Below, one piece after another: positions 1-7,829 of a stretch of DNA of 35,014 bases (within the stretch, counting starts at the first letter, position 1; each line of letters starts with the position of its first letter). The translations under genes were made by a program, and so were the position numbers. The DNA lies in NCBI GenBank assembly GCA_947492135.1, contig CANLQR010000017.1, positions 1-35,014 of the forward strand. Reading direction: 5' to 3'. Below the pieces are notes generated by a model. That model was not told the DNA's origin and did no database searches. It saw nothing but the letters and a program-made list of their open reading frames with translations. This DNA is from Deltaproteobacteria bacterium. Its GTDB lineage: Bacteria; Myxococcota_A; Polyangia; Nannocystales; Nannocystaceae.

Positions 1-532
1 GTGGGATCGTGATCAGCGGTACCTGCCACGCGATCCCACGGTCGGGATCCGAGTAGAAGTGGAACTCGTCCATCACCACGTAGTCGAGCGCGGCGGCCTT
101 CCCATCGCGGAGGGCCAGGTTCGAAAGCACCTCGGCGGTGCAGCAGATGATGCTGGCATTGGGGTTGATGCTGGCATCCCCGGTCAGCATGCCCACGTTG
201 GCCGCACCAAGCTGGTCACACAGGTCGAAGAACTTCTCGTTGACCAGGGCCTTGATCGGCGAGGTATAGAAGCACCGCAGCCGCTCGCAGATCGCCTTGA
301 AGTGCAAGGCCATCGCGACCAACGACTTGCCCGAGCCCGTTGGCGTGGCGAGCACCACGTTGCGCCCCGCCATCAGCTCCAAGATCGCCTCTTCCTGAGC
401 GGGATAGGGCGTGAGGCCCGTGGTTGCGAGCCAACCCAGGAAGCACTCGAGGATCACGTCGCCGTCGCGGGTGCGCTCGGCTGGTACCCAATCTGCGAGC
501 TTGCGGCGAAGTTCTGTAGGTTGGTCGTCCAC
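1..532 (-). CDS. DEAD/DEAH-box helicase, N-terminal part (runs off left edge)
   Basis: Reading the minus strand from GTG at 532 gives an ATP-dependent superfamily 2 helicase that continues past base 1, so only about 177 N-terminal residues are visible. The sequence shows a Q-motif-like PYPAQEEAILEL, Walker A TPTGSGKS, a motif Ia-like YTSPIKALVNEK, motif Ib-like CTAEVLSN and motif II MDEFHF. A DEFH motif II with this spacing fits the Ski2/DUF3516-type RNA helicases common in Actinobacteria and Myxococcota; that subfamily is inferred. The frame is open back to a stop at 719-721 but has no ATG upstream of the helicase homology, so GTG 532 (start MDDQPTELRRKLADW) is the best start, without a convincing Shine-Dalgarno. 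The 186-base spacer to the next minus-strand gene shows nothing recognisable. Confidence 0.88.
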   Translation of the reverse strand, partial: MDDQPTELRRKLADWVPAERTRDGDVILECFLGWLATTGLTPYPAQEEAILELMAGRNVVLATPTGSGKSLVAMALHFKAICERLRCFYTSPIKALVNEKFFDLCDQLGAANVGMLTGDASINPNASIICCTAEVLSNLALRDGKAAALDYVVMDEFHFYSDPDRGIAWQVPLITIP

Positions 533-718
533 CGGCGCTGTGGAGATAACCCCGGGCGCACAAACGGCGCAAGCCCGCCAGTGCGATGCACAACGCGGGC
601 TTGCCGAGGGGCCGGTAGTGACGACGCGGGCGTTGGGCTCGGCGTCTTGGTCTTGGGTCGAGGTGCCGTCTTTGGGTTGTCCGGGGCCGGCGACGAACGC
701 CGGCCCGCAAGCGCAGCC

Positions 719-1591
719 CTACTCGAGATCGTACTGCTTGAGCTTGCGGTACAGCGTGGTCTTGCCGATGTGGAGCAGGCGCGCGGCCTTGCGCTTGTTG
801 CCGCGGGCGTAGTTCAGTGCGCGCCGAATGGCTTGTTTCTCGGCTTCTTCGAGACACAGCTGGCGCTCGGGCGACTCGGCGCGCGCGTGGTGAACGTCGC
901 GCACTCGCAGCCGTGAGGGCAGATCACGCAGCTCGATCACCTCGCCGGTGCCGGAAGTGATCGCGGCCGTCAACACCTCGCTCAGTTCGTCGACGTTGTT
1001 CGGCCAGCGGTAGGTCCGCAGGCAATCGAGCGCGTTGTCGGCGATGCCTCCGATTGCGCGGCGAGCCGGTGTACGGGCGATGATGTCCATCGCCAGCATC
1101 TCGAGGTCTTCGATACGCTCTGCGAGGGTTGGTACGTCGATGCGAATACCCGAGGCCCAGCGAACGATCTGGGGGTGCAAACGGTTGCGACCCTCCTCGC
1201 TCTCGGGACGCAGCCGGGTGCCAATGACGATCCGACCCAGGCCGGTGAGCGCCGGCAATCGGGCCTGCTCATCGAGCGACAGATCCTCGAGTCGGCTGAG
1301 GTAGGTGAACGCGCCGAGATTCAGCAGGCGTGGGTGCTCGTTCCCACGCACGACCTCCATGCTCGGCACCTCGCCGCCACCAAAGTGATAGAGGATGCGT
1401 GCGATCGCCTCCTTGCCTGTGCCTGCCGGGCCCACCAACAGGACCGGGAGGTTGGTACGAACGGCCCGCTGGATGGTCGCCTGCACCCGCCGGACCGCGA
1501 CCGAATGGCCGAGGTAGACCGGGGGAGTCGATCGGAAGCGCGCATCGGCGAGGGATTCGGAATAGTTGGGTGAGAAGTCTGCGGCCTGCAT
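719..1591 (-). CDS. Degenerate sigma54-activator-like AAA+ protein with Fis-type HTH
   Basis: The 290-residue protein has the layout of an NtrC-family activator without a receiver domain: AAA+ domain (about 25-235) and C-terminal Fis-type helix-turn-helix (about 247-287, ending ARLLHIGKTTLYRKLKQY). Walker A is intact (GPAGTGKE, 54-61). The Walker B position, normally FLDE, reads YLSR (97-100), the sensor I ATN reads GTR, the arginine-finger segment is changed to LHPQIVRW, and WPGNVREL reads WPNNVDEL. The sigma54-contacting GAFTGA loop is missing; the GAFT at 93-96 belongs to the strand before Walker B. Known family members need GAFTGA and Walker B to remodel sigma54-RNA polymerase. I infer a DNA-binding protein that no longer activates sigma54 in the normal way. 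The start at 1591 has GAGG six bases upstream. Confidence 0.88.
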   Translation of the reverse strand: MQAADFSPNYSESLADARFRSTPPVYLGHSVAVRRVQATIQRAVRTNLPVLLVGPAGTGKEAIARILYHFGGGEVPSMEVVRGNEHPRLLNLGAFTYLSRLEDLSLDEQARLPALTGLGRIVIGTRLRPESEEGRNRLHPQIVRWASGIRIDVPTLAERIEDLEMLAMDIIARTPARRAIGGIADNALDCLRTYRWPNNVDELSEVLTAAITSGTGEVIELRDLPSRLRVRDVHHARAESPERQLCLEEAEKQAIRRALNYARGNKRKAARLLHIGKTTLYRKLKQYDLE

Positions 1592-1620
1592 GGGTTGCCT
1601 CGGGGTGCAATCCGTCTGTT

Positions 1621-2469
1621 ATGCGGTCACCGACCCGTGGCAAGCCCCATGGCTTGAAGATCGACCGCGCCCGGGACCAAATTCTCGCGCTCAAGTGCGG
1701 CATCGGACCCGACGATGCCCGCCAGGCTATGTCCTGGCCCGCGCTGCTCGCTTCCCAGTCGCCGCAGTTTCGCGGCTACGCCCGCCAGTGGCAGTCGATG
1801 TTCGGCAGCGAACTTCCCGAGTTGTTGCGGACAATCGGTGCAGCGGGCCCCAGCGCCGCACGCTGGACCGTCGCCGTCGTGCGGGCGCGAGCCTTTGCGG
1901 GAGATGATCCCCGCGCCCGCGCCCTGCTCGACGGTTTCGAGGGCGAGCTCGCGACGGTGCTGGGCACCGCCTCGGTCGCGTGGCCTCGGCGCCTGCGCGC
2001 GATCGCGCCGGACTCCCGTGGCCTCGAGTTGTCCGCGCTCGACCCTTCGCAACAGCTGCTGCTGCAGATCAGCGGTGTGACCGGGTCCACCCGCGAACAC
2101 TCGGCGATCATGTGTCTGCTCGCCGCGGCCTTCGGCCCGCGCGACGAACCTCCCCGCGCGGCGGAGCTCCGCTCGCGACTGTGCACCTTGGCGCTGACAC
2201 CGGTCGCCCGTGAGCGCTGGCGCGCGGGTTTCGGGCTGATGCCTCCAGATGCGGTCGCACCCGGTGAGCACCACGGGGCGATGCGGCTGTTGCGGCACGC
2301 GTTCGACGACGATGGCACCGTCCAACCCGTCGATCCGACGATGTGCGACCCGATGCTACCCGAGGCCGCACTCGACGTCCTGTTGTCTGGGCTCGCCGCG
2401 CGCGCCGGCCTGCGCCGCGTCGGTGTCATGGACGGCCTCGAGGTTGCTGTGGTCGAACGTGCGGCCTGA
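1621..2469 (+). CDS. Conserved-looking protein of unknown function
   Basis: A 282-residue protein that I do not recognise. It is soluble, Ala/Arg-rich and largely helical by composition, with no signal peptide, membrane segment or catalytic motif that I can name. The frame is open further upstream, but ATG 1621 avoids overlap with the divergent gene starting at 1591. TTG 1654 or ATG 1729 are alternative starts. Codon use fits the neighbours and the frame is clean over 280 codons, so I accept it as a gene. It lies 40 bases before dapD on the same strand and may be cotranscribed with it. Confidence 0.68.
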   Translation: MRSPTRGKPHGLKIDRARDQILALKCGIGPDDARQAMSWPALLASQSPQFRGYARQWQSMFGSELPELLRTIGAAGPSAARWTVAVVRARAFAGDDPRARALLDGFEGELATVLGTASVAWPRRLRAIAPDSRGLELSALDPSQQLLLQISGVTGSTREHSAIMCLLAAAFGPRDEPPRAAELRSRLCTLALTPVARERWRAGFGLMPPDAVAPGEHHGAMRLLRHAFDDDGTVQPVDPTMCDPMLPEAALDVLLSGLAARAGLRRVGVMDGLEVAVVERAA

Positions 2470-2509
2470 CGCTTGGCGGATCGCGGGCGTTCGTGCGAAG
2501 AACCCAAAG

Positions 2510-3349
2510 GTGACTGAAATCGACCTCGAGATCCTCCGTGCCCGCGTCGAGGCGGCGTTTGCCGACCGAGCGTTGCTCGCCGAACCGGCGCACCTCCAGG
2601 CTGTTCACGACACGATCGATGCCCTCGATCACGGCAAAGTGCGCGTCGCGAGCCCGAGTGCCGACCCCCAGGCCCCATGGGAGGTCCACGCCTGGGTCAA
2701 GCAAGCAATCCTCTTGTACTTCGGCGTGCGCGCGATGCAGACCTTCGAGGTCGGGCCGTTCGAGTACCACGACAAGATCCCGCTCAAGCGCGGCTGGGCC
2801 GAGCTCGGCGTCAGGGTCGTACCGCCAGCGACGGCGCGCTACGGCGCACACATCGAGCGCGGCGCGATCCTCATGCCGAGCTACGTGAACATCGGCGCGT
2901 GGGTCGGCGCCGGGACCATGGTCGATACCTGGGCGACGGTCGGAAGTTGCGCGCAGGTCGGACGCAACGTTCACCTGTCGGGTGGCGTCGGCCTTGGCGG
3001 CGTTCTCGAGCCGCCGTCGGCATCGCCGGTGATCATCGAAGATGGATGCTTCGTTGGTTCGCGCGCGATCGTCGTCGAGGGCGTCCACGTCGAACGTGAG
3101 GCTGTGCTCGGCGCCAATGTGGTGCTGACAGCCTCGACGCCCATCATCGACGTCACCGGGCGCGAACCGGTTACGCTCAAGGGCCGCGTGCCTGCGCGCG
3201 CAGTGGTCGTCCCTGGGACGCGGACTCGCCGCTTCGAGGCTGGTGACTTTCAGCTCAGCTGCGCGCTGCTGATCGGCTACCGCAAAGAAAGCACAGAGCT
3301 TCGCACGAGCCTGAACGACGCCCTGCGCAACTTTGACGTGCCGGTATGA
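2510..3349 (+). CDS. dapD: 2,3,4,5-tetrahydropyridine-2,6-dicarboxylate N-succinyltransferase
   Basis: DapD transfers succinyl from succinyl-CoA to tetrahydrodipicolinate in the succinylase branch of lysine and meso-diaminopimelate synthesis, in the cytoplasm. The 279-residue product is close to the family's usual 274. It has the N-terminal helical domain (about 1-100), then a left-handed beta-helix of hexapeptide repeats: GAHIERGAILMPSYVNIGAWV, GTMVDTWATVGSCAQVG and NVHLSGGVGLGGVLEP are the diagnostic blocks. The C-terminal part (RRFEAGDFQLSCALLIGYR) also fits. The frame is open upstream, but GTG 2510 gives the expected family N-terminus (VTEIDLEILRARVEAAF). A perfect 13-bp hairpin follows eight bases after the stop. 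No other lysine-pathway gene is adjacent. Confidence 0.97.
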   Translation: MTEIDLEILRARVEAAFADRALLAEPAHLQAVHDTIDALDHGKVRVASPSADPQAPWEVHAWVKQAILLYFGVRAMQTFEVGPFEYHDKIPLKRGWAELGVRVVPPATARYGAHIERGAILMPSYVNIGAWVGAGTMVDTWATVGSCAQVGRNVHLSGGVGLGGVLEPPSASPVIIEDGCFVGSRAIVVEGVHVEREAVLGANVVLTASTPIIDVTGREPVTLKGRVPARAVVVPGTRTRRFEAGDFQLSCALLIGYRKESTELRTSLNDALRNFDVPV

Positions 3350-3356
3350 AACCCTC

Positions 3357-3389
3357 GCGCGATCGAGCGCCGCGGTCGCTCGATCGCGC
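3357..3389 (+). terminator. Perfect 13-bp inverted repeat after dapD
   Basis: Arms GCGCGATCGAGCG (3357-3369) and CGCTCGATCGCGC (3377-3389) pair perfectly around a 7-base loop. The hairpin begins eight bases after the dapD stop. There is no T-tract, so an intrinsic terminator is inferred only from strength and position; it could instead protect the 3' end of the transcript. Confidence 0.6.
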
Positions 3390-3502
3390 CCAAGCCACCG
3401 CGCCGCCGCGTTGACGAGGGGTCGTGGCGACTACCGCGAGGGGCTGCTACGCTTGGGGTGTCGAACGATCGTGAACGGGCAGGCCAACCGGAGTAGTTCG
3501 TC

Positions 3503-4285
3503 ATGAGCCAGGGCGCGAGCCGCGGGCGATGGTCGAGCAGGCTGAGCCGGCTTCGGAGAGGCACGCCCGCCACCGAGGTTGGGCCTGAACCGACGGAGCT
3601 CGCGCCGAGTTCGCGGGCCCGCGCCGAGCGACCCGCCACGGCCGGGACTTCCCGCGCGGGTTGGGATTTCACCGCGCGCGAGCGCAGCGAGACCGTCAGC
3701 GAACCACCCGCGCAGGTGCCGGTACGTGCGCAAGTCCTGGCGATCCTCGCCGACCCCCGTGTCGACCACCTCACGCTGGACGGCTGCGCGCGGCTGATCG
3801 CACGCCCACGCCAAGACGTCGAGACCACGATCGACGCGATGGTCCAGGCCGGCGAACTCGTCGAGGCCGGTGGCGCGCTCAAGCAGTACCGCCTCCCGGT
3901 CGCCGAGAAGCAGCGGCTCGAGGCCTTGTTTCGTACCACCGCGATGGAACTCGGCGAACACGGCGTGCTCGCCGAGTCCGCGATGGTCGACGGCGCCTAC
4001 GATGACGAGACTGACGAGCCGCGCCTGCCGGTCACTGCTGGCTTGTTGAGCCTGTTCCTGCCCGGCACAGGCCAGTTGCTCAACGGCGACGTCGGCCGAG
4101 CCTCACTGGTCTTCGCCGTGTGGAGCCTCGCCTGGATCACGCACCTGTCACCGGTGTGGACGTTCGTGTGCCTGTACGCAGGTGCCGAGGCGTTCTTCAC
4201 CGCCAAGATCCGGGGCATGGAGCGCAAGATCGCCAAGGAAGCGATCACGGGCACCACCGATCGAGCCCGCGTGCTCGGACCCTAG
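3503..4285 (+). CDS. Predicted membrane protein with winged-helix-like middle region
   Basis: A 260-residue protein of unknown function. Residues 1-70 are Arg/Ser/Pro-rich and probably disordered. Residues about 75-150 (VLAILADPRVDHLTLDGCARLIARP and on) look like a small helix-turn-helix or winged-helix module, with acidic residues up to about 172. Residues about 175-235 hold two hydrophobic segments with a PGTGQLLNGD turn, as in TM2-like small membrane modules, followed by a basic tail. A GGAG sits at good spacing before ATG 3503. Its TAG stop lies within an inverted repeat shared with the convergent transglycosylase gene. I would not assign a function. Confidence 0.8.
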   Translation: MSQGASRGRWSSRLSRLRRGTPATEVGPEPTELAPSSRARAERPATAGTSRAGWDFTARERSETVSEPPAQVPVRAQVLAILADPRVDHLTLDGCARLIARPRQDVETTIDAMVQAGELVEAGGALKQYRLPVAEKQRLEALFRTTAMELGEHGVLAESAMVDGAYDDETDEPRLPVTAGLLSLFLPGTGQLLNGDVGRASLVFAVWSLAWITHLSPVWTFVCLYAGAEAFFTAKIRGMERKIAKEAITGTTDRARVLGP

Positions 4286-4306
4286 TCCCCTTTCCAGGGG
4301 ACTAGC
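4281..4306. terminator. Bidirectional terminator holding both stop codons
   Basis: CTAGTCCCC (4282-4290) pairs with GGGGACTAG (4297-4305); T4291 and A4296 extend the stem to 10 bp with a TTCC loop. The plus-strand stop (TAG, 4283-4285) and the minus-strand stop (complement of 4302-4304) both lie inside the stem. The hairpin separates two convergent genes, so a bidirectional terminator is the natural reading. T-tracts are absent. Confidence 0.7.
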
Positions 4307-6674
4307 GACCCGCGAGATTCCGCGAAGGGATCGGCAACGCCAGGTACGGCAGTCGATCGCGCAGGTCTTCGGCGGTGCCATACAAGACTCGGTAAGCCAG
4401 CCAGCGACCGAGCACCGACTGGGTGTACTTGCGGGTCTCGTCGTACGGGATCCCCTCGATGAACACATCGAGATCGAGCTTTCCCCGCTCGTCCAACCAG
4501 CGCTCGACTGACCCCGCGCCGGCGTTGTAGCTCGGGATTGCCAGCGCGACTGCACCGTCACCTCCGCCGAACCTCGCGACCAGATCCCCGAGGTGATGAA
4601 TCCCCAGTGCGAGATTGGTCGAAGGATCGTAGAGCATCTCGTCATCGTTCAGCACGATGCCGACCTGGCTGGCCACGGCCTTCGCAGTCGACGGCATCAG
4701 CTGAACCAACCCCCGCGCGCCGGCGAACGAGGTCGCACGGGGCTCGAAGCGGCTCTCGGTCTGCATGATCGCGTAGGTGAGCCACTGCGGCACGCCCGAG
4801 GCCGATTCGCCGGGCTCGATGAGCTCGAGAAATGGCTGAGGATGCGCGGCCATCCACGGCACCGCGTCGACGCTCGGAGGGACCGACCGCCAGGCAGTAC
4901 CCATGCTGGCAACCAACCGCTGCGCGCCGCCGTAGAGCCCAGCCTGGTTGAGCACCATCACTGCCGGCCAGCCGCCGATGTCGGCAGCGCGGAGTTCATC
5001 CTGCGCCCATTCGCCGAGCCCCAACCTCGCGAGCAGCAATGCGGCCTCGCTGCGGGGCCCGCCTGCAGCGACCGCGGCGGCCCGCACGCTCTGGGCTTCG
5101 CGTTGCAACACCGCGAGTCCCTCGCCCCACGCAGCATCACCGAGTTCACGCAGTCGTGACAGCGCCTGCAGGGCGGGATAGTCGAGCGGGCCGGTGGTCA
5201 GCACGTCCATCCACGCCGCACGGGCGAGCTCGGGCTTCCCAGTCCGCGACAGCGCGCGCCCGCGAAAGTAGTGCAGCTTGCCGCGCTCGGCGGTCGACAG
5301 AAACTTGTCGCGCAGACCGGCATCCGCGAGTCGTAGCGCCTCGACATCATCGCCGCGCGCGAAGGCTGCCACCAAGAGCCGGCGTCGAGCCTCCTGCGCC
5401 ATGTCGCCGGCGCTGGCGAGTGCGCGCTCCCATGCCTTGCGGGCCGCCGCCGGATCGCCCGCCTCCTCCCACGACTCTCCCGCAAGCACCCAGGCATCAT
5501 CGGCATAGGTGTGCGTGTCGTGCTCGGTCGCGAGCGTCTCGAACGCGCGCGCAGCCACCTGGTACTTGCCCTCGGCGTAGCGACCACGACCGGCCTGGTA
5601 GGCCGACTTGACCAGGGTGTCGAGCCCGCTGGGGCCCGCCGCCTTGCACTGAGCCACCGCACGTTCGAAGTGCGTGCGTGACTTGGCACGGTCGCGCTGC
5701 TTGAACACCGCGGTGCCCTTGGCAAACTCGGCGTGGCAACGCTCGATCGCCGTGCCGCCCGGCTCGGACAACAATGCCTCGACGGCACGGATGGCCTGGC
5801 TGTAGCGCGACCGATCGATCAGCGCGTCGATTCGCCCGAGTGCAACCTTGCGCTCGAACTCCCGCAGCTGCGCGCCACGTCTGCCGAGTCCGGCAGCGCG
5901 CAGCCGAGTCAACTCGCGCTGAGCCTCGTCGGCATACTCGGACAGCGGCACTGCGATGAGCAACGACTCGTAGGGCTCGACCGCTTTTTGCCGCTGGGCC
6001 AGATCCTCGGACGCGGCGAACGTCCGCGCGAGCTTGGCCGTGACCTCGTGACGCCGCGCCCCATCGGAATACTGCGCGAGGTAGCGCTGATAGCTCTCGC
6101 GGGCCTTCGTGACGTCGTCGGTCCTCAGCAGCGCGTCGGCTTGAATGACCAGCAACTCGGGGCCTAGCGGCGAATCGCCCAGAGCCTTGGCATCGACGTC
6201 GGCGACCAATCCCAGCGCCAGCGCCGGCTGGCCTGCATCGAGTCGCGCCTGGGCCTCGAGCAGCCGGATGCGCACCTCGATCGGCGCCAGAGCGGCGGCC
6301 CCGCGCGCGCGACCAAAGCGATCGGCTGCGACGGCGTGATCGTCTGCTCGCAGATCCTCGAGCCCGAGCAACAGCTCTGCCGCCGCGCGATCGTCGGGCC
6401 CGAGGGTGCCCGGTGCGTCGGCAAGCAACTCGTCGAGGTGTTTGCGAGCACTCGCGTGATCACCACGCTCTCGCGCAAGGATCGCGGCGTTGCCCGGACC
6501 ATCGGCGAACCACAAGCTTCGCGATGGACCCGTGCTGTCGTCGGCCTTGCCAGGCTCGGCAGCGCCCACGACTGGCTCCACAGCCTCGATCGCGGCCGCG
6601 GGCCCCTCCCGCCGACACCCGGACCCGCCGAGCACAGCGAGCATCGCCAGGAACGTCGTGGATCGAGTCGTCAT
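4302..6674 (-). CDS. Slt70-like lytic transglycosylase lipoprotein with TPR-like N-terminal region
   Basis: The enzyme cleaves the MurNAc-GlcNAc bond of peptidoglycan, forming 1,6-anhydro-MurNAc. The 790-residue product starts with a lipoprotein signal (lipobox LGGSGC, Cys20), then about 550 residues of Ala-rich TPR-like helical repeats. The C-terminal SLT (GH23) domain is about 628-780. It shows the catalytic glutamate E640 in AIMQTESRF, then ARGLVQLMPSTA, IPSYNAGAGSVERWL and IPYDETRKYTQSVLGR. All hallmark residues are present, so it should be active. The frame is open to 6755, but ATG 6674 gives the signal peptide, avoids overlap with the upstream gene and has AGGCGG just upstream. It lies 34 bases downstream of the FHA-GGDEF gene and is probably cotranscribed with it. 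A periplasmic, lipid-anchored location is inferred. Confidence 0.93.
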   Translation of the reverse strand: MTTRSTTFLAMLAVLGGSGCRREGPAAAIEAVEPVVGAAEPGKADDSTGPSRSLWFADGPGNAAILARERGDHASARKHLDELLADAPGTLGPDDRAAAELLLGLEDLRADDHAVAADRFGRARGAAALAPIEVRIRLLEAQARLDAGQPALALGLVADVDAKALGDSPLGPELLVIQADALLRTDDVTKARESYQRYLAQYSDGARRHEVTAKLARTFAASEDLAQRQKAVEPYESLLIAVPLSEYADEAQRELTRLRAAGLGRRGAQLREFERKVALGRIDALIDRSRYSQAIRAVEALLSEPGGTAIERCHAEFAKGTAVFKQRDRAKSRTHFERAVAQCKAAGPSGLDTLVKSAYQAGRGRYAEGKYQVAARAFETLATEHDTHTYADDAWVLAGESWEEAGDPAAARKAWERALASAGDMAQEARRRLLVAAFARGDDVEALRLADAGLRDKFLSTAERGKLHYFRGRALSRTGKPELARAAWMDVLTTGPLDYPALQALSRLRELGDAAWGEGLAVLQREAQSVRAAAVAAGGPRSEAALLLARLGLGEWAQDELRAADIGGWPAVMVLNQAGLYGGAQRLVASMGTAWRSVPPSVDAVPWMAAHPQPFLELIEPGESASGVPQWLTYAIMQTESRFEPRATSFAGARGLVQLMPSTAKAVASQVGIVLNDDEMLYDPSTNLALGIHHLGDLVARFGGGDGAVALAIPSYNAGAGSVERWLDERGKLDLDVFIEGIPYDETRKYTQSVLGRWLAYRVLYGTAEDLRDRLPYLALPIPSRNLAGR

Positions 6675-6708
6675 CTTGGCACCGCCTGCTTGGCGTTCCA
6701 GGCGTGTC

Positions 6709-7626
6709 TCAGACCAGGCGCGTCGGCTCGTGTTCCGGATCGTAGATCTCGACACGATTGCGACCGTTGCGCTTGGCGGTATACAGGGCGGCGTCGGCGG
6801 CCTCGATGAGCGCTTCCGAGGTCGGGCGCACCAGCATCGTCAGATCGGCGACGCCCAGTGAAACCGTCACCGTGAGCGTGCGCTTGTCGACCTCGAAGGG
6901 TCGGCCAGAAACGGTGTCGAGAATGCGATAGGCCGCACGTGATGCTCGCAGAGCGTCCACGTCGCGGCAGATCAGCGCGAACTCCTCTCCACCGTAGCGC
7001 GCGAAGATGTCCTCGCTGCGCGTCGCGCCTTCGACTCGATCGGCAAGCCCGCGAAGGATCTCGTCTCCGGCGGGGTGCCCCATCGTGTCGTTGACCTGCT
7101 TGAACCCGTCGATGTCGAACAACACCAGTGACAGTGGCTTGCCGTGGCGCAGCGCAAACGCGACGTCGCTCTCCAGTCGGTTGTTGAAGTAGCCGCGGTT
7201 GAAGACGCCGGTAAGGCGATCGCGCAACGCCGATTCGTAGAGGTTGCGCTGAAAATCTTCGTCGATGTCGTCGTTGAACGTGAACTTCAGAACGCTGGAG
7301 GCACCGATCTGAATCTTGTCGCCTTCGGCGAGCGGCTGGCGGTCGACCCGCGTACCGTTTGCAAACGTGCCGTTGGTCGATCCTGCATCGCACAAGAAAT
7401 ACGTTCCGGCGTCCTCCTCGACGGCGGCGTGGGTGCGAGATATTCCCTCGTCATTGATCCTGACGTCGGTCTGCAGTCCTCGCCCGATCGTGGTGCGCGT
7501 CCCCTCGCGAAGCGGGAACATCTCGCCCATTCGGTCGCCCGACAACACGACGACGAACGCGCGCTTGCGGCTCTCATGGCCGCGTTCGAGCCCGCTGGGC
7601 TCGATCCGGATGGTCGACTTCGTCAT
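6709..7626 (-). CDS. FHA-GGDEF diguanylate cyclase
   Basis: A 305-residue cytoplasmic signalling protein. The FHA domain (about 24-118), which binds phosphothreonine, keeps its key residues: GRG near 48-50, SRTH at 63-66 and GSTNGT at 82-87. A short linker leads to a GGDEF domain (about 130-300) with DIDGFKQVND (171-180), the active-site loop GGEEF (212-216) and the inhibitory I-site RSED (203-206) five residues before it. An intact active site and I-site predict an active, product-inhibited cyclic di-GMP synthase. FHA-GGDEF fusions are common in Myxococcota, where Ser/Thr kinases abound; activation by a phosphothreonine partner is inferred. There is no membrane segment. It precedes the transglycosylase gene on the same strand. 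Confidence 0.95.
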   Translation of the reverse strand: MTKSTIRIEPSGLERGHESRKRAFVVVLSGDRMGEMFPLREGTRTTIGRGLQTDVRINDEGISRTHAAVEEDAGTYFLCDAGSTNGTFANGTRVDRQPLAEGDKIQIGASSVLKFTFNDDIDEDFQRNLYESALRDRLTGVFNRGYFNNRLESDVAFALRHGKPLSLVLFDIDGFKQVNDTMGHPAGDEILRGLADRVEGATRSEDIFARYGGEEFALICRDVDALRASRAAYRILDTVSGRPFEVDKRTLTVTVSLGVADLTMLVRPTSEALIEAADAALYTAKRNGRNRVEIYDPEHEPTRLV

Positions 7627-7829
7627 GGGTTGGTCGCGGCTCCATCGTAGGCCGCTTGCGTACAGGCAGGCAACCTCGGTGGCGCCGATCGCTGCCGGCC
7701 CGGCGGGGTGGACTCCGACGGCCGATCCTGAACCCGCCGCGACGGGTGCTTACCTGGCTCGCCGGTTCGCGGTACCATTCGCCCGCGACTCCCGTGCACA
7801 CCCCTCCGCATTCGCATCTGTGGTTGCCC

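Noticed and set aside
1305-1322. GAFT in the AAA+ protein as the sigma54-binding GAFTGA motif
   Set aside because: Its position between Walker A and the Walker B strand and the following YLSRLEDLS show it aligns with GGTLFLDEIGDLS; the true GAFTGA loop is absent.
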